Of a stretch of 64,000 bases of DNA, positions 1 to 10,332 are shown in pieces. The translations under genes and the position numbers were made by a program. Source of the DNA: Rhipicephalus microplus. Taxonomy: Eukaryota > Arthropoda > Arachnida > Ixodida > Ixodidae. The number at the start of each line of letters is the position of its first letter. Within the stretch, counting starts at the first letter, position 1. The notes below the pieces were generated by a model, which was not told the origin of the DNA, made no database searches, and saw only the letters and a program-made list of their open reading frames with translations. The stretch is taken from NCBI RefSeq assembly GCF_043290135.1, contig NW_027464589.1:501001-565000 (forward strand), read 5' to 3'.

Positions 1-181
1 TAGTGGAGGGCTCCGAAAATTTCGACCACCTGGGGTTCTTTAACGTGCGCCCAAATCTGAGCACACGGGCCTACAACATTTCCGCCTCCATCGGAAATGC
101 AGCCGCCGCAGCCGGGATTCGAACCCGCGACCTGCGGGTCAGCAGCCGAGTACCTTAGCCACTAGACCACCGCGGCGGGGC
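1..181 (-). repeat. tRNA-derived SINE (Ruka-like), truncated by window edge
   Basis: The reverse strand carries a tRNA-like head ending at 181 (gccccgccgcgg), an A box (TGGTCTAGTGG) and a B box (GGTTCGAATCC), followed by the conserved SINE body. The same sequence recurs at 2114, 5253, 24136, 31981, 36611, 56036 and 58170. The family match to the tick SINE Ruka is from memory. Its 3' part lies outside the window. It is transcribed, if at all, by RNA polymerase III and codes for no protein. Confidence 0.85.
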
Positions 182-202
182 AACTTGAGAAATGCAAAGT
201 GG

Positions 203-203
<1 letters not shown>

Positions 204-274
<71 letters not shown>
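204..274. repeat. (TA)n microsatellite
   Basis: About 70 bp of uninterrupted TA that abuts the left arm of the palindrome at 273-549. Apparent reading frames of alternating Tyr-Ile here are repeat artefacts. Confidence 0.97.
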
Positions 275-278
<4 letters not shown>

Positions 279-549
279 TATAACAGACAGTAATGCCAAG
301 GAATGTACAGGGGAAGTTATTAACATTAATGGAATGTAAATAAGAAGAAAGAAAAGTGGATGAAAAAATTACCAACTGTAAGCAGGAACCTACGACCTTC
401 GAATTACGCGTTCGATGCTCTAACCACTGAGTTGGTAACCACTGAGTTGGTAATTTTTTCATCCACTTTTCTTTCTTCTTATTTACATTCCATTAATGTT
501 AATAACTTCCCCTGTACATTCCTTGGCATTACTGTCTGTTATATCTCAT
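273..549. repeat. Foldback element, 105-bp arms around a tRNA-like loop
   Basis: The sequence at 273-377 is the reverse complement of 445-549 with no mismatch noticed by eye, separated by a 67-nt loop. On the minus strand the loop reads like a tRNA: a 7-bp acceptor-like stem (ACCAACT/AGTTGGT), a D-arm and A-box-like CAGTGGTTAGAGC, an anticodon-like stem TCGAA/TTCGA with loop CGCGTAA, and a T-arm-like GTAGGTTCC. The acceptor-like stem continues directly into the long arms. A short tandem copy (ccactgagttggtaa) sits at one side of the loop. It is probably a non-autonomous repeat; the anticodon-like triplet CGT would be Thr, but the loop lacks the usual U33. Confidence 0.75.
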
Positions 550-605
550 TATTATTGTGTTAAAAACACGGAAAAACGAGCCCTTAGGTATACACTTCTT
601 TCCCT

Positions 606-728
<123 letters not shown>

Positions 729-859
729 ACACGAGTCGGCAGGATGAAGACCTGCCAGCCCCTTCACCAGCCGCTCATCATCTACGCAGTTCAACGCGTG
801 ACACCCTGAGCGTACATGGACTACCGTACAATGCCTAGCATGAAACATCGACCACCATA

Positions 860-1692
860 ATGTCAGAAGCATCTTCTGAGCTTGCCATCCCCGAGTACAC
901 CAAAGCAGCGGACGATGGACCCGTACAAGGCTGGTTCGACCTGTTCGAGTTCCACGCTACCGCTGCATCTTGGTCGCAATGGGAGATGGTCATGAACTTC
1001 ATGGACTACCTCTCCGGTGAAGCCTTAAAATTCTACCTCGCCCACATATTACAATACGATGATTCATTGAGTCATGAGAAAAGATAAAACAAGAGATCAT
1101 CGTTTGGTTTAAAGAATACAATGACGACTACGACAAAGACTTGCTTGTAACCCACCTTCCACAGACAACTGCACTCAGTCGTCAATTTTACAGGCAGTCT
1201 TCAACCATTCGAACGCACAACAAAATTCGATCTCTGGCAAAAGACGAAGGAGCACACGAGTTCAGTGGCAGGCGACCATGCGTATTTTGGGAAAAACACA
1301 GCCATCGAGGGCGCCTCCCTTCTGCACGAAAGTCGGCATTAGCGAAGTCATTGCTTCAGCATATGACCAGAGACATTGCTCAGCCACCTGATGCCGTTCA
1401 CCTTTTGTGTCGCATACGTGGTCCACCACCTACGTTTTCATCATGCGGTTCTCCAAGCGCTCCTAACGCTCACCCTTTGCCTTATAAACACACCGTATTT
1501 ATGGTAGATGACCTGGCGCATAAGGAAAATACCCTGTCGAGCCATGCTCCTTCCGCACGGGTTCATGCATCGCCATCCAGTGCATGCACAATCGACAGTG
1601 GAAGCAACACCGAAGGCTCAGACGCATCGAATGTCATATGCTGCAATGCGCAAGAGCCTCTCGTAGTGAACAGGGTGAAAAAAAGCTTCTGA
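860..1692 (+). pseudogene. gag-like polyprotein remnant
   Basis: An ATG at 860 opens 75 codons resembling the capsid N-terminus of tick Gypsy-type gag proteins: acidic, with a GWFDLFEF segment and a FMDYLSGEALKFY segment typical of the helical capsid start. A stop follows at 1085-1087. The reading continues in another frame at 1141-1692 (183 codons), rich in Ser, Pro and His, without a recognisable zinc knuckle. The role in a live element would be particle assembly and RNA packaging. Family assignment rests on pattern only. Confidence 0.5.
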
Positions 1693-2113
1693 AGGACTTT
1701 TTACCTACTCTGAAGCATTATCTTCGTTGCCCGAAGTGAATGACAACAGCCCACAAACTACCAGCTTCTGACTGGCCACCACATCAAGTTGTGCAGAAAA
1801 CCAGCGCGATGTTCAAGAAGGGATCTCACCGCGATGCGTTCCACAGCAACATCAGCAATGCCACAAAAGCAAGTCCAAGAATCACAGACACCCCAACGAA
1901 CTCACTGACAAGGACGACGACGCAAAGTAAGCCTCCTAAGCAAATTCAAGACGTCAGGCATCTTCGCATAAGGGATCGGCGCCAGAAACGCATTGGGCGC
2001 AAGAGATCAAAACTGCGCCTATGATTACAACTCCGATACAGCATAAAACGACGAAAGAGACGAGAAGGCACCATCTGTACAACGCAGAGACCAAGACATC
2101 ATTCTGATTTCAT

Positions 2114-2352
2114 TGATTGATTGATTTGTGGGGTTTAACGTCCCAAAACCACCATATGATTATCAGAGACGCCGTAGTGGAGGGCTCCGGAAATTTCGAC
2201 CACCTGGGGTTCTTTAACGTGCACCCAAATCTGAGCACACGGGCCTACGACATTTCCGCCTCCATCGGAAATGCAGCCGCAGCCGCGATTTGAACCCGCG
2301 ACCTGCGGGTCAGCAGCCGAGTACCTTAGGCACTAGACCACCACGGCGGGGC
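2114..2352 (-). repeat. Ruka-like SINE with perfect 15-bp target duplication
   Basis: Nearly full-length reverse-strand SINE. The duplicated target tcattctgatttcat is at 2099-2113 and 2353-2367, showing retrotransposition into the LTR-element remnant. The A box is intact but the B box is changed (gatttgaacc on the plus strand). The 3' end is a (ATCA)n-type tail. Confidence 0.9.
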
Positions 2353-2736
2353 TCATTCTGATTTCATCAGTTGCGACCATCGCACATGCAAACTAGAAGC
2401 GCACCATCTGTTTCCATCACGAGACGCAACTCGACGCCTTCAGCATCCCAACTTCATATGCTACAGGGACTCCCACACTTGTCCGTTCCTCACAAGAACT
2501 CAACCCATGTCACCACCTGTGCAGATCTCCAGGGTGTGGTTATGCCATCCAGAACGCAACAGTCAGCCTCGCCAACCAGAACTCCTGCATTAACCGGACT
2601 GCAACACTCTCCACTGAAGTCTTCGAAAGTTTACGGAACTTCTCTGGACCATAGAACCAATTGGGACTTTTGACGTTTGTGACTTTTTAACCTCTCCTTG
2701 TTTACTTTTTCTCGTTCATAATTCATGCCTTCTTTC

Positions 2737-2864
2737 GGGGGGAGGGGTAATCGTGTAACTTATGTGGGTATTGACTGAAGATAGAGGCTGAGAAAGAAGA
2801 GGTCAGAGTAGAATAAACATGGCCTATGAGCCAGGCCACGTCGCCAATACATCATAGCGTCACA

Positions 2865-2867
<3 letters not shown>
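2737..2867 (+). other. Polypurine tract and truncated LTR start
   Basis: The tract ggggggagggg (2737-2747) is followed by TGTAACTTATG from 2754, fitting the plus-strand priming site and the TG start of a 3' LTR. The candidate LTR contains AATAAA at about 2813 and ends against a TA repeat at 2869. There is no second LTR copy to confirm it. Confidence 0.5.

Positions 2868-2868
<1 letters not shown>

Positions 2869-2901
<33 letters not shown>
2869..2901. repeat. (TA)n microsatellite
   Basis: A short TA tract between the truncated LTR and the Penelope-end palindrome. Confidence 0.95.
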
Positions 2902-2904
<3 letters not shown>

Positions 2905-2941
2905 AAAAAGAAATTTTTTGGGCCCGGTGCAAATATAATTG

Positions 2942-3060
2942 GGAAATAAAGGAGCACACTCACGAAAATTTGATAGTGGTTTACTCTACGTTTCGGCCAT
3001 GGCACGGCCAAAACGTAGAGTAAACAACTATCAAGTTTTCGTAAGTGTGCTCCTTCATTT

Positions 3061-3061
<1 letters not shown>
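2942..3061. repeat. Palindrome of two inverted Penelope-like 3' ends
   Basis: The arms 2942-2998 and 3006-3061 are inverted copies of one ~57-bp sequence, with a few mismatches. The same sequence is the outer end of the Penelope-like element at 53262-54111, including gtttactctacgtttcggcc. It therefore looks like two element ends joined tail to tail. TA arrays lie on both sides. Confidence 0.75.
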
Positions 3062-3062
<1 letters not shown>

Positions 3063-3125
<63 letters not shown>

Positions 3126-3130
3126 TTAAT

Positions 3131-3178
<48 letters not shown>

Positions 3179-3282
3179 GACCGACAGATAGACATACAGA
3201 CAGACAAATAGATAGATAGATAGATGGATAGATAGATAGATAGATTGACTGAATGATTGGTTGATTGATAGATAGATAGATA
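3063..3282. repeat. (TA)n, (TG)n and (GATA)n microsatellites
   Basis: TA repeats to about 3124, TG repeats 3133-3173, then an imperfect GATA/GACA tract to 3282. Predicted peptides here (Tyr-Ile, Thr-His, Ser-Ile-Tyr-Leu) are repeat artefacts. Confidence 0.95.
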
Positions 3283-3389
3283 CGCTCAAAGCCACTGAAA
3301 TTCCCTAAGAAATATTTCATATTTAAAAGGCAATACATCCCAAAACAGACTAGAAGGCAGAGCCTGATACGTCGTCCTTAGACCAGGCT

Positions 3390-5060
3390 GAAATGGAATG
3401 CTAGGACAGCGTTGCGGAAAATGGCATCATCCACCAAGACAACGAAGGAACCGATGAAACCTCTGGAGGCAAGGAACGTGACGATGATGGAGGCTGGCAG
3501 AGCATCCTTAACGTTCATGAAAACGAAGCTCTTGTGAAAGCGGGAAACAAACTCACAATAACAGAGGAAGTCTACGGCTTCATGAATCCTACATCCAAGT
3601 CACTTTCGCAACCTACGTAGCAAAGGAGTCTGCAAAAGCAAAATCTATTAGCACTCCCCAAGGAAGATTTCAAAATCATCGTAAGACCATCCCAAGGACT
3701 ACCTATAAGAAAACTAACGGCACCATAAATCGCAGAAGCAGTTGTGAACGCGTGTCAAAGTACCATTGCCGGCCGCCAATTTTCACTCCGGCTGGAGCCA
3801 GGATCCAATATATTCACTAACTCCACTCCCAACCACGACGTGCCTATCACCAGAAAAATCACAAGCCTCACTCACAACGGAAGATTGCACGCTGTCTATG
3901 ACTATGCAGCAGTGGGAGATGCCACACGGAAAGAAGTCATACATGGTGTGACTCCCAACACAAGCCCAGTAGCTATCCCAGCAACTCTACGCATATGGGA
4001 GCCAGATCCTAGGAGCCAGAGGGCTTGGAGAGACAAAGACAGCAGTGATCATGTTTTTTGGCCCCTAACACCAAGGTTTGTGTACTATAAGTGTGGCGAA
4101 TTCCCCTGTTACCCATTCAGAAATACTATACATTTTTGTTATGCCTTCAAGCAAATGGGACACAAAACAGCCGTTTGCCCTACGACCCACATCATTCTTT
4201 GTCACAGCTGTGGTATGAATTAGCCTCAACCGGACCACTCTTGCAACCCTGTATTTTCAATGTGCGGAGAGAGACACTTGATGGGGACCAAAGAATGCAA
4301 ATAGCTCTTCAAGCAACCTTTTAGGCAGCAGCATCTCAAGCTGCCAGTCCGGACGACAGACAAAAAGGCATCTAGCACAGTCTTTCCATGGCCCCTAAAA
4401 CCAATGCGGTATGCTTCGGAAGACACTGACGATAACGAAGAATGACCACAGCTTGGAAACCAGGCTTCCACAGCCGCAAGAAAAAGGCACAAGGAACGTT
4501 CACGAAAGAAAAGGAAGAAACATCACGAACAACGAGTGCCAAAGTTGCAACCTACCTCCTGTCCTCCATCTCGATCCCCTACCCCGACCTGGATGCCTGG
4601 AGTGGCCGGGAGCTTGACCCAGCAGCAGGTGATAAGGGCAGCGGGGCTGGCGCGAGGGGTAATACCAATAACTTATAACCCCGAGTATCAGAGGGTACTT
4701 TTGGAAAACCGTTATTGAAAGCAGTCATTGTGCGAACTCGAATTAGAAGTAGCAGCTTCCAGGACGTATTACAAAACTTCATGGGCGCAGAAGTCTAAAC
4801 TAATCACCCAGATAAACCCTCATTTCAGCTCGTCACGTTAGAAAGTGTATAAAAAACGAGGAGCCAACTGATGCAACAGATGCACATGCTACAAAATTTT
4901 CAGCAACAGTTGTATACAGAGCTTCAAAGCCACAAGGCTTATGTGCTTGAGCGAATGAGTAAACAGCAGAATTCGAGCAAAAGAGCTTGAAGTGATCGGG
5001 CTGCTCCAATGGCAAGTAAAATTAAAAATGGAGCAACGTCTGACTCTACAGATGTCTAGA
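3390..5060 (+). pseudogene. LINE ORF1, gag-like with CCHC zinc knuckles
   Basis: The best stretch is 3744-4223. Upstream, in the same protein, the segment KEDFKIIVRP fits the conserved ORF1 start of this tick LINE family. The zinc-binding part includes FVYYKCGEFPCY, then cysteines and histidines spaced as CCHC knuckles (about 4090-4290), including CHSCGM and CGERHLMGTKEC. A live product would bind element RNA in a ribonucleoprotein particle. The frame is broken several times: by stops after 4223 and 4321, and by later frame changes. The C-terminal part is low-complexity and Lys/Glu-rich. Confidence 0.65.
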
Positions 5061-5069
5061 TTGTGATAA

Positions 5070-5867
5070 GCCATGGCCAAGAATACAACTTGCACCACTG
5101 ATTTCATTGAGATATGCCATTGGAACTGCCACTCTTTCCACAAGCGAGTGGCGGCACTGCAATTACACATGGACGCTGCAATTACGCATTCTTGAGTGAT
5201 ATGTTTGCAGGAAATCGACAAGGGCGTAATGAAATTAAAAGATTTTTACATCGCCCCGCCGCGGTGGTCTAGTGGCTAAGGTACTTGGCTGCTGACCCGC
5301 AGGGCGCGGGTTCGAATCCTGGCTGCGGCGGCTGCATTTCCGATGAAGGCGGAAATGTTGTAGGCCCGTGTGCTCAGATTTGAGTGCACGTTAAAGAACC
5401 CCAGGTGGTCTAAATTTCCGGAGCCCTCCACTACGGCGTCTCTCATAATCATATAGTGGTTTTGGGACGTTAAATCCCACATATCAATCAATGAAGATTT
5501 TTACATCATCAAAAAATTGGCGTATTCTAGAATTGCCCCATTGGTGCATAAAGGCATCGCAAGCCGTGTATATTATCAATCTGAGTGTCCAACCGAGAAC
5601 CAGTTGACTGAATTCCATACTACTAAAATGGGTAAAGCCAAAACGTTAATTCCTACTGTGTACAGCCCACCAAGAGAACGTCACGTCTGCTTTATCGAGA
5701 TACTCGAGTGGGCTTTTCGGCACATGGGACATAAATACAGATTAGTCTTCGCAGGCGACTTCAGTGTCCCTCATACTTGTCGGGGATATCAGAAAAACAA
5801 CAGGAAAGGCGCATATTTATTGCAGGCAATAGAGAGATATCAGCTGCAACTAGAGACCATGGCCTAG
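5070..5867 (+). pseudogene. LINE ORF2 endonuclease domain, split by SINE
   Basis: The N-terminal motif HWNCHSFHKRVAALQLHM at about 5110-5170 is the usual ORF2 start of I-like LINEs, and VICLQEI follows nearby in another frame. After the SINE (5253-5493) the domain resumes at 5517 with TVYSPPRER (about 5660) and LVFAGDFSVPH (about 5750), the GDFN-type metal and DNA-contact motif of exonuclease-endonuclease-phosphatase folds. A stop ends this part at 5865. A live enzyme would nick the target DNA for target-primed reverse transcription. Confidence 0.7.
5253..5493 (+). repeat. Full-length Ruka-like SINE with 14-bp target duplication
   Basis: The best complete copy in the plus sense. The A box TGGTCTAGTGG is at 5265-5275 and the B box GGTTCGAATCC at 5309-5319, and the 3' tail is (ATCA)n-like. 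The target duplication aagatttttacatc is at 5239-5252 and 5494-5507. It interrupts the LINE endonuclease coding region without loss of target sequence. Confidence 0.93.
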
Positions 5868-6189
5868 GCGGCCACTAGGCTTAGCAATAGTGTTGGCAAG
5901 GACACAAATCCAGATCTAACAATCACGTGCAATAATAAAAGCGGATCGCGGTAAAATCTTGAGAATAGGGAGAGTGATCACTTCATAATTTATTTTTTTT
6001 CTTCCACTCCGAAGCTAGAAAGGTTGTATAAGATTGCTAAAATAACCTAAAATAGGGAGGCCTACAGGCAGTATCAGTGGACACAGCCGGCACTAAAAAC
6101 GCTAGACGACTGGGTGGATGATACAAGGAAGGCGTACAGCTTACATAGCAAGAACATATAAATAATTAAAAGAACTCCAGCAGTACACC

Positions 6190-7490
6190 CCCACTTCATG
6201 CACTTGTGGGAAGGCCAGCGTAGCATCATCAAAAGCTGGAAAAGGCAGAGATTGAATAGAAAGCAGAAAGCCAGAATCACAAAATTTTCCGTAAGAGCGA
6301 ATATTAAAGCCAGAGAGCTTGGGGCTAGTAATTGGGTCACTTTGTTTGATTCACTGTGGGGAATGCTCTCTACAACTAAAACTTGGGCAATACTGAAAAG
6401 TATGCTAGACCCCATGAACCCGAAAACTAGTACAAAGAACATTGCAAACTTCAGCGGGACAAATCAATAAGGATGATGACACCTTGTTGCAAATCCTTAG
6501 GGAAAAATACAATCGCAGTGGCGGGGAAACTATGCAGGATCTCGAATATGAAGGTTTAGAAAATCACGACCTAGATTTCCCGCCAAGTGAGCGATAGGTC
6601 TTCGCGGCTGCGATGTCACGTTAAAATCATTCGGCTCCGGCATAGGACGAAATAACTAATGCAATGTTGTGAAATATGAGCGATGAGTAACTTCGAAAAA
6701 TTACTTAAATCTTTAACGAAAAAGTGTGGGAATTAGGAAAAATTTCTAGGCGTTAGAAGAGAGCCAACATATTCCTTATTTTAAAATCTGGAAAGGATAA
6801 AACGCTCTACAACATCCGGCCCATACTGTTGACATCATGCCTAGGCAAGCTTTTTGAGATGGTTGTGCACACGAGGCTTTCTGAATATAAATACAGAGAG
6901 AATTATCTGTCTCACAGCATGTATGGTTTCAGACAGCATATATCTACACCGAATATATTCCTGCGAATAAAAGATGAAGCGATTCATAATGTAACCACTG
7001 GAGGTGAGGACGTTGTCGAAGCGCTAGATTCGAGGCAGGCGTTCGATACAATCTCACAGACTTTTACTGTAAGAACTTCAGTCATTGAATTATGGTGCTC
7101 GAGCATTTTTCTATACCAAATCATTTCTTTCCAACCGCACAGAAACAGTCGGCATGGAGATCATACACTCCCAAAAAATTTCAATGCCAAATAGTGGCAC
7201 ACCGCTAGGCGCAGTCTTTTCTCCACTCCTCTTTAATATAACAATGAATTAATTAGCAAAGCAGCGGAAGCGAATCACTGACCTCTAATTCGCGCTCTAC
7301 GCCGATGATATCACTCTGTGGGTCAACAAAGGCTCACTAGGGAAGAAGGTGCAAATTTTACAAGAAGCATTCAGTACCGTCCAGCAGTTTACTGAAGATA
7401 ATGGCATGACATGTGCACCAGATAAATCAGAGTTTATCTTCGTTCACGGCAGAAATATAGCAACAAACCAGCCATACAGCTAAGCATAGG
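6190..7490 (+). pseudogene. LINE ORF2 reverse transcriptase region
   Basis: The linker (6198-6470) leads to palm motifs in shifting frames. These are LTSCLGKLFEMVVHTRL near 6830, YGFRQHISTPNIFLR near 6920, VVEALDSRQAFDTIS near 7015 (motif A with its first Asp), GTPLGAVFSPLLFN near 7195, and ALYADDITLWV near 7295 (motif C with both Asp). There are several stops and at least two frameshifts. Copying of LINE RNA into DNA would be its role. Confidence 0.75.
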
Positions 7491-7553
7491 ATATAAAACG
7501 CTGCCAGAAAGACAAACGATGAGAATAATGCCACGTTCCATTTCCCAAGTTTT

Positions 7554-8155
7554 TGTTATCGTCCCAAAACACCACAGGATTCTCAGCGCAAACCGCACCT
7601 GCAGTTTTCTAGAATGTTCCAGGCTGTAGTAGATCATTTCGATAAGATGACGACCACTGTGCGAACGGTACAGATTGTTCTGGAACCTACGCCACCGCCA
7701 GCGATAACGCTAGAACATTCGACGGCAAGAGTAGAAAATGCCGACGCGCTTCGCCGCTTGTCAGTTGTTGATCGAAGGCGGACGCTCCGTTCGCCGCTAT
7801 CAGTCCGAGACTGCTATCTGTGCGAGACTGCTGCTGTAATTGGACGTTCCGTTTAACGGGCACAGGTTCGCCCAAATAAACAGTTAAATCCCAACATGAA
7901 GTCTCCTGTCTTCGGCCACGTCACGACCCCGTGACATCTGGTGGAGGTGCGGGGTACCAGATGTCACGGGGTCGTGACGTGGCCGAAGACAGGAGACTTC
8001 GTGTTGGGATTTAACTGTTTATTTGGGCGAACCTGTGCCCGTTAAACGGAACGTCCAATTACAGCAGCAGTCTCGCACAGATAGCAGTCTCGGACTGATA
8101 GCGGCGAACGGAGCGTCGGCCTTCGATCAACAACTGACAAGCGGCGAAGCGCGTC
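7554..8155. mobile_element. Inverted LTR dimer (LTR, 13-nt loop, inverted LTR)
   Basis: The arms 7743-7942 and 7956-8155 are inverted copies of 200 bp, with about two mismatches seen by eye, around a 13-nt loop (ggaggtgcggggt). The left arm extends outward to about 7554 and looks like an LTR: it has AATAAA near its end, finishes near gtgaca, and is followed by a primer-binding-site-like TGGTGGAGGTGCGGGG. The outer limit and the LTR label are inference. It lies within the I-like LINE. Confidence 0.65.
7607..7619. promoter_or_regulatory. Heat-shock-element-like motif in the LTR
   Basis: TTCTAGAATGTTC has the alternating TTC-GAA-TTC pattern, each with 2-nt spacing, of a heat-shock factor site. 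Partial sites follow at 7678-7686 (TTCTGGAAC) and 7713-7720 (GAACATTC). Function is untested. Confidence 0.35.
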
Positions 8156-8269
8156 AGTTGTTTTCCTAACTACCGCTGTTAGGAAAACGCGCCAAAGATG
8201 ACCGTCTGCCCCATTCCGCGAAAGATGAGCAAGTTGTACCATAGGGCATAAGACAAGCTGGAGCTCACC

Positions 8270-9098
8270 AGCTTCAAAAACAGTTCAGTGAAAGCCATGA
8301 AGTAGTACACGCTGATGCCGCTGAATCAAATGACAGTTGCGTTATAATAGCAGTTGAAACATGCCCCATACCGCTCAAACTGTCGCAGCGTCCTTAAAAC
8401 AACCTGTACAGCGATGGCGGAAGCGGCGGCGATTGCGCTAGTGATTCAAACTAGGGAAGCAAAAAATACCTCCGCATTAGCCTTGTCTGATTCCCAGGAA
8501 GCTCCCATAGTGTTTTTCTATAGCCCAATACCGAATCACTCCTTAAAATGCTAGGTGACAGACTCATACAAGAGCATTTCATAATTTCGTGCCCAAGCCA
8601 CGAGGGTATCTCGGGTAATGTGCTGGCGCCAGTTTCACTCGTGAGTTGAGCAACCGAGTGAACACCATCACCGATAATCAGTACGAACCATGCATTGCAC
8701 GCGATATACTCGAGACTCAACGGAAGACAAGACAGCGGTATGCCCCACCGGACAAATCGCCTAAAGTTGACGAAGCTCGCCATATAAGACAAATTCAAGT
8801 TAACACCTATCCACATTTGCAAAGGTTTCATATACCCCACTGCCTATCAAAACCAATGTTCGTGATGCGAGTCGAGAGCGGCGTTGAACACTTCACATGG
8901 GACTGCCGAAGCAAGCTAATGGAGGTCCAGTCACCTCTGATGCACACGCTACTGGGGAATCCTTGGGAAACCGTCCTCGCCCGACCTGACCTGAAAACCC
9001 AAAGGGGTCTCCTGGATCAAGCTGGTCGAACTGCAGCGGCCACTGGTGTCCTGAAATGGGGAAACAATCCTCGAAATTCTCCCTTCCTTCTTTTATAA
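8270..9098 (+). pseudogene. LINE ORF2 RNase H and C-terminal region
   Basis: Around 8300 one frame reads VHADAAESNDS, matching the first Asp block of RNase H. At 8411-8500 it reads MAEAAAIALVIQ (Glu block) and ALALSDSQEA (second Asp block). The C-terminal part at 8646-9098 contains CIARDILETQRKTRQRYAPP and ends at a stop at 9096-9098, just before AATAAA. Frameshifts separate the blocks. RNase H would remove RNA from the RNA-DNA hybrid. Confidence 0.7.
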
Positions 9099-9115
9099 AT
9101 AAAATGTTTCATCAT

Positions 9116-10144
9116 CTTTCGAAAAGTGAACGGCGCGTGCCGGGCAGTATGCTGTAAGCATTCGCACTAGGAATCTCGCTCTTGGTATTTTTTTTAGTTT
9201 TATGTTGTTCAGGAGATGTTACCGCTTGTACATAGTGCCACACAGTCGTCTTCGTAGACAGAGCTTGTGAAATTGACAGCAAATAAAGAAATACATAAAA
9301 GAGCCGCAAGGGTGTGTCCAAGTATCTTTTTGTACACCACACTATTTCTCTCCGATACTTTAGGCGAATTTATTTCCTGCACTTTTTCCTGTTTTGATAA
9401 TTAATCCTAAAGCTATATACACAAGCGTGATGCTGGTTCATGACAGTGCTGCACTGCCGCATACGGTAACAAGTATTTACGCAATCTCTGCCTATTTCAT
9501 ATCGGCCAGTCTTGCAGCGACTGATTGCAAGAAAAAGAGAAAGAAACTTATGATGTGGGAGGTTAACGTTCCAGTCTTCAAGACACCTTCTAAAACTCAT
9601 TCATTGTCGGCGTCATCCTCATAAGGTGATGACGCACTGGAGATACCAGTATGCAGGAAAGGTACCTACCCTGAATTATTGGTTGGAAATAGTATAGCTA
9701 ATTCCGCTCCACGAGTATCTTTATGTATCATACTGTATACCACAGGCCAACAGGCATATTTAGGAGGTATTATCTCCCCAAAACAATAACAGGCATCTGA
9801 ATCATTCACTCTCTTCTCTTTCACGAGATCTCTGCGCTCGTTGTTTTTTAAGGGCTCTTTAACATTCTTGCAAAACAAAAAAGCGTATTTGTGGTATGTT
9901 TCGATCTCGACACAAGAGAGCCATCATTCTCACATGTCTTTCTTTCCATTATCGCCGCGCGTACGGTAACAGCAAGTCGTAAATAGCACGCGTGCTATAA
10001 GCTTGAAAAGAGACATTTTGAGTGGGAAAGTGGCGAGTGCTTAGTTATCACGAAAGGAAACGCCGCCTAGCCAGATGACTGTCAATGATGAGGAGCAAAT
10101 AGGGCTCTACGAAGAGGCCAAGTACGTTTAGAGTAAGAAACACA
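9116..10144. other. No recognisable feature
   Basis: AT-rich sequence without a convincing reading frame, repeat or motif. Short open frames on both strands (76 codons or fewer) show no family resemblance. Confidence 0.5.
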
Positions 10145-10331
10145 TGGGCAATAGGTACTAAAGTGCTTATTTGGGCCGGTTGGTACATGGTCAACGAAGT
10201 GAAAAAACAGCGCGTAACACAGGACACAGGACAGAGAAGAGACGGACGAGGCGCTGTCAGCGCCTCGTCCGTCTCTTCTCTGTCCTGTGTCCTGTGTTAC
10301 GCGCTGTTTTTTCACTTCGTTGGGCAATAGG
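10145..10331. mobile_element. Foldback insertion, 64-bp arms, 11-bp direct repeats
   Basis: The arms 10192-10255 and 10259-10322 are perfect inverted repeats around a 3-nt loop. They lie in a ~165-bp insert flanked by the direct repeat tgggcaatagg (10145-10155, 10321-10331). The insert starts with a single-copy lead (10156-10191). No protein is encoded. A looser relative is at 32947-33100. Confidence 0.7.
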
Positions 10332-10332
10332 T

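Larger units (their letters stand above)
745..2867 (+). mobile_element. Decayed LTR retrotransposon, gag-bearing, no pol seen
   Basis: The interior holds a gag-like N-terminus (860-1087), degenerate coding-like sequence to about 2680, a purine tract (2737-2747) and the start of an LTR (about 2754) cut off by a TA array at 2869. I found no protease, reverse transcriptase or integrase motif in any frame, so it may be a non-autonomous gag-only element or an internal deletion. A SINE is inserted at 2114-2352. The left LTR is missing or replaced by the TA/TG tract at 611-727. Confidence 0.55.
3345..9115 (+). mobile_element. Decayed I-like LINE with RNase H
   Basis: One non-LTR retrotransposon can be followed through zinc-knuckle ORF1 (3390-5060), apurinic-type endonuclease (5070-5867), reverse transcriptase (6190-7490) and RNase H plus C-terminus (8270-9098). 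The RNase H domain places it near the I clade. It has many stops and frameshifts, so it is dead. Two later insertions interrupt it: a SINE (5253-5493) and an inverted LTR dimer (7554-8155). It ends near AATAAA at 9100-9105. Joining the two sides of the LTR dimer into one element is inferred from domain order and strand. Confidence 0.8.

Noticed and set aside
378..444. Functional tRNA gene (Thr-like)
   Set aside because: Lacks U33, has a weak T-arm and is embedded in a palindrome; treated as a tRNA-like core of a repeat.
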